Source: Verrucomicrobiales bacterium
GTDB taxonomy: Bacteria > Verrucomicrobiota > Verrucomicrobiia > Verrucomicrobiales > DEV007
Length of the DNA stretch: 45,281 nt
NCBI GenBank assembly: GCA_029210205.1
Contig: JARGOD010000039.1
Location: forward strand, 1-45,281
Reading direction: 5' to 3'
The position numbers were made by a program, and so were the translations under genes. Shown one piece after another: positions 1 to 8,171 of the stretch (the stretch's first letter is position 1; every line of letters starts with the position of its first letter). Under the pieces are notes generated by a model that saw nothing but the letters and a program-made list of their open reading frames with translations, searched no databases and had not been told where the DNA came from.

Positions 1-1094
1 AATTTCAGATCGAAAAAGACGTATTTCAAGACGCGCTTAACCAGGTTCAGCACGTTGTCAGCACCCGGACAACGCTTCCGATTTTATCAAATGTTCTCAT
101 CGAAGCGGATGAGTTGGGCCTGCAGCTTTCGACGACTGATCTGGATGTCACGATCACCAAGCGAATCGCGGCCAAAGTTTCGACTACTGGAAAGACGACG
201 CTCCCGGCCCGTCGTCTTGCCAGCATCGTTCGCGAACTTCCCACTGCTGAGATTGACTTCGAGGTGAATGAGGACAATGCGGCGACAGTAAAAAGCGGTC
301 CCAGTTTTTTCAAGATTCTTGGCCTTCCTGCCGATGAGTTTCCAGTGATTGGTGAGTTTGGAGAAGCCAAAGATTTTACGATCGACCAGAAGCTGCTGAA
401 AGAGGCACTTCGTAAAACCGCCTATGCGATTTCGACTGATGAGACCCGCTACGTGCTCAACGGGGTGAATTGCCTCATCGGAGAGGGAATGTTAACGCTT
501 GTCGCGACTGATGGAAGACGTCTTGCGATGGTAGAGCAGGACCTCGAATTTCCGGCAGGTCATGAAACCGGTGTGATTATTCCCACGAAGGCGGTGAATG
601 AGTTGCAACGTCTTTTAGGCGATTCGGGAGAGCTCAAGATTGCTCTGACTGGCAGTCAGGCCAGTTTTGAGCTGAATGAAAGCCACCTCATCACCAAGCT
701 GATCGAAGGAAACTATCCGAATTTTCGCCAAGTCATTCCGGGAGCCGCGAACCATCGGGTTACGATTGAGCGGGAGGTCTTTCTTAACGCGGTAAAGCGT
801 GTCAGCCTGCTTGCCAACGAAAAGACCAATTCGATCAAGTTCGCATTCGACGACAATCGTCTTGCGATCTCGGCGAACTCTCCGGACATCGGAGAAGCAG
901 AAGAGTCGATTGATGTTCGCTATGACGGCCCTCGCATCGTCGTGGCATTCAATCCTGAGTTTGTTATGGCGCCACTTCGAAATCTTGATCAGGACGAAGT
1001 TTTCATTGATCTCATTGATGAAAGTAGTCCCGGCGTCATCAAGATCGATGAGCCATTTCTCTACGTGATTATGCCGATGCGCGTCGCGAACTGA
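1..1094 (+). CDS. dnaN: DNA polymerase III beta subunit (sliding clamp), 5' end just outside window
   Basis: This is the ring-shaped processivity clamp that holds the replicative polymerase on DNA. The reading frame is open from base 3 and reads FQIEKDVFQDALNQVQ, the usual start of the family right after Met-Lys. The first two bases (aa) fit the end of a Lys codon, so only about four coding bases are missing. The visible product is about 363 residues, the normal length for a three-domain beta clamp (about 366). It ends in YVIMPMRVAN, the typical clamp C-terminus. The later ATG at 114 would remove the first 37 visible residues, which are conserved, so I reject it as the start. The gene converges on hisH, with a strong hairpin between the two stops. 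Confidence 0.96.
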   Translation, partial: FQIEKDVFQDALNQVQHVVSTRTTLPILSNVLIEADELGLQLSTTDLDVTITKRIAAKVSTTGKTTLPARRLASIVRELPTAEIDFEVNEDNAATVKSGPSFFKILGLPADEFPVIGEFGEAKDFTIDQKLLKEALRKTAYAISTDETRYVLNGVNCLIGEGMLTLVATDGRRLAMVEQDLEFPAGHETGVIIPTKAVNELQRLLGDSGELKIALTGSQASFELNESHLITKLIEGNYPNFRQVIPGAANHRVTIEREVFLNAVKRVSLLANEKTNSIKFAFDDNRLAISANSPDIGEAEESIDVRYDGPRIVVAFNPEFVMAPLRNLDQDEVFIDLIDESSPGVIKIDEPFLYVIMPMRVAN

Positions 1095-1110
1095 GCGGAA
1101 GCGAAGCAAC

Positions 1111-1166
1111 CGGAGCGGTCTCCCTACAGGTTCCGAGTAGGCGAGTTTTCTGAGTAGGGCGCTCCG
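1111..1166. terminator. Long hairpin between convergent dnaN and hisH
   Basis: CGGAGCG (1111-1117) pairs perfectly with CGCTCCG (1160-1166), and CCCTAC (1122-1127) with GTAGGG (1154-1159). A four-base bulge lies on the left arm. The 13 paired bases sit between the dnaN stop (1094) and the hisH stop (1177), the position expected of a bidirectional terminator. There is no clear U-run on either side, so Rho-independent action is inferred. Confidence 0.55.
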
Positions 1167-1176
1167 CCTGACCGGA

Positions 1177-1794
1177 TCAGCCTTTGAGGAAATTCGAGAT
1201 CAGTTTGAGTCCGGCATCCTGACTGCGTTCCGGGTGAAATTGCCCCGCGAAGATGTTTCCCTGCGCGATGCTGGAGGCAAAAGTGCTCCCGTATTCAGCA
1301 GTCGAACTGATTAGCGTCTCATCCGCAGGCTGCGGGTAAAACGAGTGCACGAAGTAAAGGTGAAGCGGTGAGGGCGTCCCGTTCCAGATGTAGTAATCGG
1401 GATCGATCGGATTCACTTCGTTCCATCCCATGTGGGGGATCTTGAGTCCGTGTGATTCTTCAAAGCGGATCACTTTTCCTTTGAAAAACCCCAGCCCTTC
1501 CAGTCCGGGCGATTCCTCTGAGCTTTCGAATAGAACCTGGTAACCGAGGCAGATGCCAAAGTAAGGACGATCTTCTTTAAGCCACTGGAGTAGGGGGGCG
1601 CGAAGCTTTTTCCGGTCAAGATCTTCGACACAATCGCCGAGGGAGCCAACGCCCGGGAAAATGAGACGTTCCACAGAATCCAGATCGTTAGCCCCGGACA
1701 CCAATTTTCCCTCATGCCCTAGAGCTTTGAGTACGTTTAAAACATTCTGGAGGTTTCCCCCTCCGTAATCGATAACTCCGACTCGATCCGCCAT
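1177..1794 (-). CDS. hisH: Imidazole glycerol phosphate synthase, glutamine amidotransferase subunit
   Basis: HisH hydrolyses glutamine and passes ammonia to HisF for the imidazole-ring-forming step of histidine synthesis, in the cytoplasm. The 205-residue product has the family length. It shows the class I amidotransferase triad: nucleophile Cys82 in GICLGYQ, and His187 and Glu189 in FHPERSQ. The N-terminus (VGVIDYGGGNLQNV) is the typical HisH opening. It lies 28 bases downstream of hisB on the same strand, so the two are probably co-transcribed. No Shine-Dalgarno sequence is visible before the ATG. HisF and the other his genes are not in the window. Confidence 0.95.
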   Translation of the reverse strand: MADRVGVIDYGGGNLQNVLNVLKALGHEGKLVSGANDLDSVERLIFPGVGSLGDCVEDLDRKKLRAPLLQWLKEDRPYFGICLGYQVLFESSEESPGLEGLGFFKGKVIRFEESHGLKIPHMGWNEVNPIDPDYYIWNGTPSPLHLYFVHSFYPQPADETLISSTAEYGSTFASSIAQGNIFAGQFHPERSQDAGLKLISNFLKG

Positions 1795-1822
1795 GTTGAT
1801 CTGTAATTCAGGACGCGTCGAA

Positions 1823-2461
1823 TTAAAGCACGTCTTTCGTGCTTGGAATCACATCGCTGATTCGAGGATCAATCCCAGTGGCGTCGTCGAGGCTGCGACT
1901 CAGGCCTTTGAAAATTGCCTCCGCCATGTGGTGAGGGTCTCGCCCGTAGCGAATCTCGACGTGGAGGTTGCAAAGCGCATTGAATGAAAAGGCACGGAGG
2001 AATTCCTCGACGAGAGTGAAGTTAAACTTGTCTCCAATATGAGGCACATTTTCCGGCCCGCGATATTCCAGGAAGGGGCGTCCACTCATGTCCAGAGCGA
2101 CCTGGACGAGAGTTTCGTCCATAGGAAAGAGTCCGGAACCATAGCGGAAAAGGCCACGTTTTTCTCCCAGTGCTTCCTTGAAAGCCTGCCCGAGGACAAT
2201 GCCTGTATCTTCGACGGTGTGGTGGAAGTCGATCTCAATGTCTCCGTTCACTTCCACCTCGAGATCAAAGCGGCCGTGCTTTGCAAACAGCGTGAGCATG
2301 TGATCGAAAAACGGAACTCCAGTGTTAATCGTCGATTGACCCGTGCCGTCCACACTGAGTGAGAGCTGAATTTCAGTTTCACTCGTGGAACGATTGATCG
2401 TGCTGTTGCGAGAAGTAGCGGCCATGATTGTTTGCGGTTTCGTGATGACGAACCACTCCAT
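1823..2461 (-). CDS. hisB: Imidazoleglycerol-phosphate dehydratase
   Basis: The enzyme dehydrates imidazole glycerol phosphate to imidazole acetol phosphate in histidine synthesis, using Mn2+ bound by paired histidine motifs. Those motifs are present: FDHML, DFHHTVEDTGI and DPHHMAEAIFKG. At 212 residues it is the monofunctional dehydratase; the fused phosphatase of enterobacterial HisB is absent. The ATG at 2461 has an AAGG eight bases upstream. A second ATG 12 codons in (2425) gives a length nearer to the family norm of about 200, so the exact start is open. It is divergent from the pseudokinase gene across about 97 bases and leads into hisH. Confidence 0.94.
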   Translation of the reverse strand: MEWFVITKPQTIMAATSRNSTINRSTSETEIQLSLSVDGTGQSTINTGVPFFDHMLTLFAKHGRFDLEVEVNGDIEIDFHHTVEDTGIVLGQAFKEALGEKRGLFRYGSGLFPMDETLVQVALDMSGRPFLEYRGPENVPHIGDKFNFTLVEEFLRAFSFNALCNLHVEIRYGRDPHHMAEAIFKGLSRSLDDATGIDPRISDVIPSTKDVL

Positions 2462-2558
2462 AATGTCTACCTTTTCATTGAATACCTCAACCGATTGTTC
2501 TCCGGCCCGTTTTCTGGACTTTTGTGAAGTGACGCGGTAGTGGTCTCACCGTTAGTGA

Positions 2559-5300
2559 ATGAAGAATCCTACCAACGCCGAGTTCGCGCAGTTTCGCTTT
2601 GTCAGGAATGCAGAGGGGAATGTCATCCCGTTGCCGGCGCAGGGCATTGACGAAAAAAACCTGCTCGTTCTTGACTGTGAACGGTGGGGCATGGCTCGCC
2701 TTCATATTTTTGAGGGAGCTGCTGTGAGAGAGGACAAGCTTGAGGCGTTTCAGGACGAGTTGCGACGAATCGCCGATATCCGCAGCGACTCAGTTTCGCG
2801 CCTAATCACATGGGGACGAGACTCAGAAGAGCTATTTTATGCAGACGAAATGCAGGATGGTGAGCCGCTTCCTGAATATTTGGATCGGGCAGGTGGAGTT
2901 CCTTTTCCAGTGGCGGGCGAATGGATGACTCAGCTTTTTGAGTTTCTCGAACAAGTTCCGCGAGGCTTGCCTTCCTTCGACCGCTTTACGACGCTCAACT
3001 TTCAAGTCGTGGTTGACCGCTATCACGAGGTCAGGCCTGTCTTCTCGGAGTTTTATGGCTGGACCAAGCCGGGAGCTCAAGTGCAGGAGCATCCGCGGGA
3101 GTGGTATTTGGCCCAGATTTTTTGTTCATTGATCGCCGGTGTCCCGGTGAGAACTTTTTATCGGGAGTCACTCCCACGCAATTTTGAAGAGCTTACGCCT
3201 TCAGTTCAGGGTGCGGTTCTCGATGCTCTTTCGGAGAGCGGAGGGAGGACATACGACCAACTGAAAGTCGAAATGCAAAGTCTTGCGGCGGAGGCATCGA
3301 ATTATCGCTCCTCGGTTTCGTTGCCGCGTCTTCTTGTTCGTGAATGGATGGACCGGGATCTTTCTGATTCTTATCAGGGTGAAGCCGATTTTGCCTTTCA
3401 AGCTTTCGAGAATCGAGAGTCCGAACGTTATGCTGTTCCTTCAGTGATTCGTGGGAAACCCAGTCTCGTCCAGGTCCTTCCGGGGACCGAGTCGCTTCCC
3501 CGTGAAGGGTGGTTGAATCAGCATCACGATGCAACGCGCCGTCCCGGTCGTTCTATGTTGCATCAATTGCAGGTTAATTACCTCGAAGATCGAAGCTCGC
3601 TTACTCTTGTTGGTGAGGAGCAGATTGATGGTACGGACCTATCTACCCTGCTCCTGCAGCTGGGTCCGCACAGCATCGATGAAGCCGCGCCTCTCATTCA
3701 GCGTGTTTCTACAGCCCTAACCTCGCTTGAGCAGAATACCGGCTCGTGTGCGGTTTGGTGGCTTCCCCCGGAAAACGTTTTGTTTGTCACAGGTACGAAT
3801 TCGGTGATTGGATCAGTGCATCTTGCTGAGAGAAAAGGGAGTTCTGTGTGGGATCAGTGGGGAGTAAAACTTAGACTTCATCAGACCTCGGAGACATTGA
3901 GAGATGGTGTGAATTTGCCGAGGCCGGTTCGTTTGCTCTCTAGGATTCACGGTAAGAATTTTCAAGAAGCCCGCCGTTCTGCGATTGCATTGCCACTCAT
4001 CTTTTTTGTTCTGACTTGTCATCGTTTTCGCTGGCGCCGCTCCGTCGAGTCACAGGCTGATTTACCCGGTCGCGTTTGTGATTTGCTTGAGCGATACCGA
4101 AGTTTACTTCTCGAGAACCCGGAGTCGGTAGAAACGAACCTTTTTGAGGAGTATCTTAAAAGCGATTTCCGTGAAGCCAGTATTCCGGCTGAAGCAAATC
4201 CGAATGATGAAACTGTTCGGGACGACGGCTTTGAATCTGTCCTGGAGGAAACACTTTATCGAGAGCCTATCAAACTGATTGAGCCGACTGGACCGATGCG
4301 GGCAGCGGAGAACTCTGAAAACATCGACGAATATCTGGATGAACCGGAATGGGATGAAGAGGACTACGAAGGTGAGGAGTCTCTCAACCCGACCCGTTTT
4401 CTCCAGGGTTGGTGGCTTGCTTTGTGGTCAGTTATTGCCGCGTTAATCGTGGGCTATCTTTTTGCGGGTTGGAACAGCCGACTCGGCGATTATAAAGAGT
4501 TTAAAGACATTCGTTTTCCGGTTACTGACTATGAGGTGCCGGAAGCGCCGAATCCGGATGAAGTGGTCGCGCAATTGGAGTCCTATCTCGTGGCACAGGC
4601 CCAGCCTGATTTGCTTCCCCATACCAAAGAACTGGGAATTCCGGAGAGTCGTGGATTGATCGATAAGTTTCTCGTGAAGCGGATTTCTGAGGGTGATGGG
4701 GCGGCAGCTCGATTAAATGCACTGCTGGTAGGTCTTGACGGCGCACCGATGGCGGAAGTCCTCTACAGCTTTGCGGAAGCCGCCCGGCTGGGTGATTCGA
4801 AAGCCCAATTCGACCTCGCCGTCATTGTTTTGATCAAAGGTCTTGGCAAACTTGACCAATCAGAGGTGCGGAAATTGTTGGATCGCTCTGCAAAAACCGC
4901 GAATGCCGATGCGAGAGAACTTCGCGGAGTCCTGCTCGTCGAGGAGAGCCCGCGAGAAGCAAGGCAGCTCATGGAAGCCGCCTCGAAGCAGAATCATCTG
5001 GGGGCCCTTTATCATCTGGGGCTTTTTGGCGCTAACGGGGTCGGAGGGGAAGTGGATCCTGAGATGGCGGCAGAGAAATTTGAGTCAGCAGCCACACAGG
5101 GAGAAGTTCGGTCCATGTTTGCGCTGGGGCGCTGCTACGAAATCGGATTTGGAAAATCGGCCGACTTTACCGAGGCGACCCGCTGGATCAAAATGGCTGC
5201 CGCTCTGGGAAATCAGGGAGCTCTCGCCTGGTGCCAGGCGAGGGAGATCGAAGTGACGTCGGGAGAGCAGTCCGCTGACTCAACAGGGTTGGATCAGTGA
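2559..5300 (+). CDS. Membrane protein with two kinase-like (pseudokinase) domains, one membrane span and Sel1-like repeats
   Basis: I infer a signalling or scaffold protein without phosphotransfer activity. In the 913 residues, positions 10-240 follow a protein-kinase plan: a helix-C-like segment (63-75), a hinge EMQDGEPLPEYL (97-108) and C-lobe helices, but no HRD or DFG. Positions about 290-510 repeat the plan: a hinge-like EEQIDGTDLSTLL (353-365), then WWLPPENVLFV (400-410) exactly where an active kinase has HRDLKPENILF. The catalytic Asp and Lys are therefore gone. An acidic stretch (about 589-609) precedes one hydrophobic span (about 618-637). Residues 733-893 form alanine-rich Sel1/TPR-like helical repeats, presumably outside the membrane. 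The order echoes the kinase at 37862. The gene stands alone, and its stop is 10 bases from that of the convergent aldehyde dehydrogenase. The domain reading comes from motifs only. Confidence 0.6.
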   Translation: MKNPTNAEFAQFRFVRNAEGNVIPLPAQGIDEKNLLVLDCERWGMARLHIFEGAAVREDKLEAFQDELRRIADIRSDSVSRLITWGRDSEELFYADEMQDGEPLPEYLDRAGGVPFPVAGEWMTQLFEFLEQVPRGLPSFDRFTTLNFQVVVDRYHEVRPVFSEFYGWTKPGAQVQEHPREWYLAQIFCSLIAGVPVRTFYRESLPRNFEELTPSVQGAVLDALSESGGRTYDQLKVEMQSLAAEASNYRSSVSLPRLLVREWMDRDLSDSYQGEADFAFQAFENRESERYAVPSVIRGKPSLVQVLPGTESLPREGWLNQHHDATRRPGRSMLHQLQVNYLEDRSSLTLVGEEQIDGTDLSTLLLQLGPHSIDEAAPLIQRVSTALTSLEQNTGSCAVWWLPPENVLFVTGTNSVIGSVHLAERKGSSVWDQWGVKLRLHQTSETLRDGVNLPRPVRLLSRIHGKNFQEARRSAIALPLIFFVLTCHRFRWRRSVESQADLPGRVCDLLERYRSLLLENPESVETNLFEEYLKSDFREASIPAEANPNDETVRDDGFESVLEETLYREPIKLIEPTGPMRAAENSENIDEYLDEPEWDEEDYEGEESLNPTRFLQGWWLALWSVIAALIVGYLFAGWNSRLGDYKEFKDIRFPVTDYEVPEAPNPDEVVAQLESYLVAQAQPDLLPHTKELGIPESRGLIDKFLVKRISEGDGAAARLNALLVGLDGAPMAEVLYSFAEAARLGDSKAQFDLAVIVLIKGLGKLDQSEVRKLLDRSAKTANADARELRGVLLVEESPREARQLMEAASKQNHLGALYHLGLFGANGVGGEVDPEMAAEKFESAATQGEVRSMFALGRCYEIGFGKSADFTEATRWIKMAAALGNQGALAWCQAREIEVTSGEQSADSTGLDQ

Positions 5301-5310
5301 TTCGACAGGG

Positions 5311-6873
5311 TTAAGTCCAGACCCCGTCAATGAGCCGCTGAGCCTGACCCGCATAGTTGTCGCAGAGGATTTCAGGAAGCCGGTTCTGCCTGACATTGTC
5401 ATAACACTGGAGCATTGCAAATCGGAGGAGTGATCCGGGAATTCCGACTGCAGTAAAGCCGGGGTGTCCGGTCGCAGGATATGGACCGCCATGATTCATT
5501 GCCGGAGAGACGGCAACGCCGGTTGGCATTTTGTCGTTCAGAAGCCGCCCGACTTTCTGACGGAGAATTGGAGCAAGAATATTGTAGGCACCGTCGTCGT
5601 CTCCGTTGGAGGCTGTGTAGAGGCATCCGGTGAGGTTTCCTTCCAGCGCTGTGAGAACTGCTGCCGCATCGCCTAGGTCGTTGGCGACTACAATGAGTGA
5701 TGAGTTACCGAACGCTTCTGTTTGCATTATCTCCGGATTTGCAATGAACTGACTCCCTGAAATGCGCAGCAGGGTATTCGCCGCGCAGTAACCGACCCCG
5801 CTGCCCTCTCCCGTTCCGGCGCAAACTTCGGCTCCGGATTCCGTGAGAACGGCGTGACTCTCATGCAGTGATTTTGCGACGCCTCCGGAGAGTAACGTCC
5901 CCACTCCTGCTTTGGAGAATTGCTTCGCCACGGAAGTGATGAATGTTTCGGCAGTGTCACTTTTGAGGAGAATGACCATGCCCGGGTTGGTGCAGAACTG
6001 ACCTGTTCCCATGAGGCAGCTTTCCGTAAATTCAGTCGCAAGTTCCTCTGCTTTTTCTTCGAGCACAGCAGGGAGAAATACGACCGGATTGACACTGGAA
6101 AGTTCGAGGTAAATGGGTTTTCCGGCGGCATCAGCTGCTTTCTTCAGGGTAAGTCCGGCCGCTCTGCTTCCGGTGTATCCGGTTGCCCCGATACGGTTAT
6201 CGCTGACGAGACGTTCCCCGACATCGTGGCCTGTGCGATAGATTAGTTGAACGATAGAAGCCGGCATTCCTGTCTTTGCAGCGGCGTTGGCGGCGCATTC
6301 AGCAAATATTTTCGTGGTTCCGGGATGTGAGGAATTTGCCTTGGCAATGACCGGGTTTCCTGCGGCTATTGCAGCAGCAAAATCACCACCCGATGCGCTG
6401 CCGAAAGCGAAAGGGAAATTGTTCGGGCCGAAGACGCAAACAGGTCCGATCGCGCCAAAGCATGAGCGAATATTATTCGCTGAATCAATTACCGGTTGTG
6501 TCCAGTTGCTGGAGCGTGCGGCGGCAGCGGCTTGCCGGAGTTGTCCCGTGGTGCGCGGTAGCTCGACATCTGCAAGGCGGGGTGAAACCGGCAACGCTGT
6601 CTCGAGGTTTGCCTGCTTGACGAGATCTTCGGCGCGGGATTCAATCTCGTTCGCAAAGGTTTCAAGAAACTCGGCGATTTGTGTTCCAGACAATTCGCGC
6701 ATTTGCTCGAAAGCCTCAGATGCAGCTTCAAGAGCATCGTCGCAATCATCCCAACTGCTGACCGGGTAGATTTCAGGAAGAAATTCTTTCGTCGAGGGGT
6801 TCTCGGACTGAAAAGTCTTGCCAGCTTGCGACTCACGCCATTCGCCAGCTATTAATACGGGTTGATTACTCAT
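5311..6873 (-). CDS. Aldehyde dehydrogenase, alpha-ketoglutarate semialdehyde dehydrogenase type
   Basis: It probably oxidises 2,5-dioxopentanoate (alpha-ketoglutaric semialdehyde) to 2-oxoglutarate with NAD(P)+. That is the last step of non-phosphorylating uronate, pentose or hydroxyproline breakdown. The 520-residue product has the ALDH fold signatures: GPNNFPFAFGSASGGDF (149-165), the Rossmann contact TGYTGSRAAG (231-240), general base Glu257 in YLELSS, and catalytic Cys294 in GTGQFCTNPG. This motif set and the C-terminal MNHGGPYPAT are typical of the KGSADH branch rather than of betaine or succinate-semialdehyde enzymes. It lies 49 bases downstream of the M24 peptidase on the same strand, so the two are probably co-transcribed. 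The substrate is inferred from family. Confidence 0.88.
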   Translation of the reverse strand: MSNQPVLIAGEWRESQAGKTFQSENPSTKEFLPEIYPVSSWDDCDDALEAASEAFEQMRELSGTQIAEFLETFANEIESRAEDLVKQANLETALPVSPRLADVELPRTTGQLRQAAAAARSSNWTQPVIDSANNIRSCFGAIGPVCVFGPNNFPFAFGSASGGDFAAAIAAGNPVIAKANSSHPGTTKIFAECAANAAAKTGMPASIVQLIYRTGHDVGERLVSDNRIGATGYTGSRAAGLTLKKAADAAGKPIYLELSSVNPVVFLPAVLEEKAEELATEFTESCLMGTGQFCTNPGMVILLKSDTAETFITSVAKQFSKAGVGTLLSGGVAKSLHESHAVLTESGAEVCAGTGEGSGVGYCAANTLLRISGSQFIANPEIMQTEAFGNSSLIVVANDLGDAAAVLTALEGNLTGCLYTASNGDDDGAYNILAPILRQKVGRLLNDKMPTGVAVSPAMNHGGPYPATGHPGFTAVGIPGSLLRFAMLQCYDNVRQNRLPEILCDNYAGQAQRLIDGVWT

Positions 6874-6922
6874 GATCGTTCAGGTCAAGAAGGCCTGATT
6901 CTCAGTGAGTGAGTTCAACCCG

Positions 6923-8038
6923 TCAAGTCTCCGTGACGGTCAGATCGAGAGGGAAATGTGACAACTGGCGGAAGCCGGAATCAGTAATTAGATAGTTATT
7001 CTCAAGGCGGATGCCGCCATAAAGATCTTCGCGATAGAGGCCAGGCTCGAAGGCAATGACGTCGCCGGTGGAGAAAGTGTCGTCCCAGGCTGGGTTGATA
7101 CGAGGGACTTCGTGGGCATCGAGGCCTATACCATGACCAGCGTGATGGATGAAGGCGCAGCCTTCCCAGCCATCGAGCGAACCATGAACGAAGTCATACA
7201 TTTCGCGGCAGGATTTATTGGGTTTGAGATAAGCCTCTCCGGCTTTCATCACTTCGACAATTTTAGCGTGAGCGTTCTGCTGAGCACTTGTTGGACTTCC
7301 ATCAACGGCAAATGTTCGGCAGAGATCACTGCGGTAGCCTCGCACCCCGACTCCTACATCGAGAATGTAAAGTTCGCCGGCTTTAGCTTTCTTGCTTCGC
7401 ATCGCAAAGCCGCCGGGGACGCCACATTGGAAATCCTGTCCCCATCCGGAAAGCAGTTCGCCAGCGGCAAAAGTGGCTTCCTCCTGCATTGCCGCCATCA
7501 GCTCTACTTCCTCTATATTCGGCTCGATGAGTTGCAGTGCCGCCGCGTAGGCACGTTCTGCACACTGAATCGTAAATTCGAGAGCGGCAACTTCGTCAGA
7601 ATATTTCCTTCGGCGTAGATACTGATAGTCCTCAGTAATATCTATCGATTCAACGCCAGACAACATCGCCGCAGGAGTTTGCTCGTCTGTGCCGATCTTG
7701 CTGAGTCCGCTTATTCTGGGATTCAAGACCTCGGCGATACAACCGCTCAGGTTTGGCTTAAGAGTGAAGAGATGATTTGGACTGTAATGAACGACTTCAT
7801 CTGCCGCCGGTGCGTTGGGATTTTCTTGATGGGTGAAAATCAATGAATCTCCATCAGTCTCGATAAGGATTGCGGTGGGAGTCAGAGGCTGCTCGTGCCA
7901 ATAGCCGGACAGGCAGTAGACATAATGACGATTAAAAAAGATCGCGCCGTCGAGACCTTTTTCGCTGAGATAATTTCGCAGTGTTTCCTGGCGTAAACGG
8001 CAGGAAACAGGATCGAGAACAGGGGGGATTCCTGACAT
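6923..8038 (-). CDS. M24-family metallopeptidase (Xaa-Pro dipeptidase/creatinase fold)
   Basis: Proteins of this fold cleave Xaa-Pro bonds, or related substrates such as creatine, with two metal ions. All five metal ligands are visible in the 371 residues: Asp227 in LDVGVG, Asp238 in YRSDLCRTF, His302 in HHAGHGIGL, Glu331 in FEPGLY and Glu346 in GIRLENN. The N-terminal 150 residues are the creatinase-type domain, with no signal peptide, so the enzyme is cytoplasmic. It is followed directly by the ketoglutarate-semialdehyde-type dehydrogenase. A prolyl or hydroxyprolyl dipeptide use would link the two, but that is inference. A creatinase-like or other C-N hydrolase role cannot be excluded. Confidence 0.88.
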   Translation of the reverse strand: MSGIPPVLDPVSCRLRQETLRNYLSEKGLDGAIFFNRHYVYCLSGYWHEQPLTPTAILIETDGDSLIFTHQENPNAPAADEVVHYSPNHLFTLKPNLSGCIAEVLNPRISGLSKIGTDEQTPAAMLSGVESIDITEDYQYLRRRKYSDEVAALEFTIQCAERAYAAALQLIEPNIEEVELMAAMQEEATFAAGELLSGWGQDFQCGVPGGFAMRSKKAKAGELYILDVGVGVRGYRSDLCRTFAVDGSPTSAQQNAHAKIVEVMKAGEAYLKPNKSCREMYDFVHGSLDGWEGCAFIHHAGHGIGLDAHEVPRINPAWDDTFSTGDVIAFEPGLYREDLYGGIRLENNYLITDSGFRQLSHFPLDLTVTET

Positions 8039-8171
8039 GTCTTCTAAGGCTTTAACTCAAACCGAATTCTCGTTCAAGCAGGGAATTAGGGGATAGTGAG
8101 CCACTGTGAGTGACGGAATCAGGGAAAAAATATCCTGTTTTCAGTCATCGGAATCCTGAATGCTCAGTGAT

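Noticed and set aside
615..1109. 164-residue open frame on the minus strand inside dnaN
   Set aside because: It is fully covered by the strongly recognised dnaN, and its translation has no family features.
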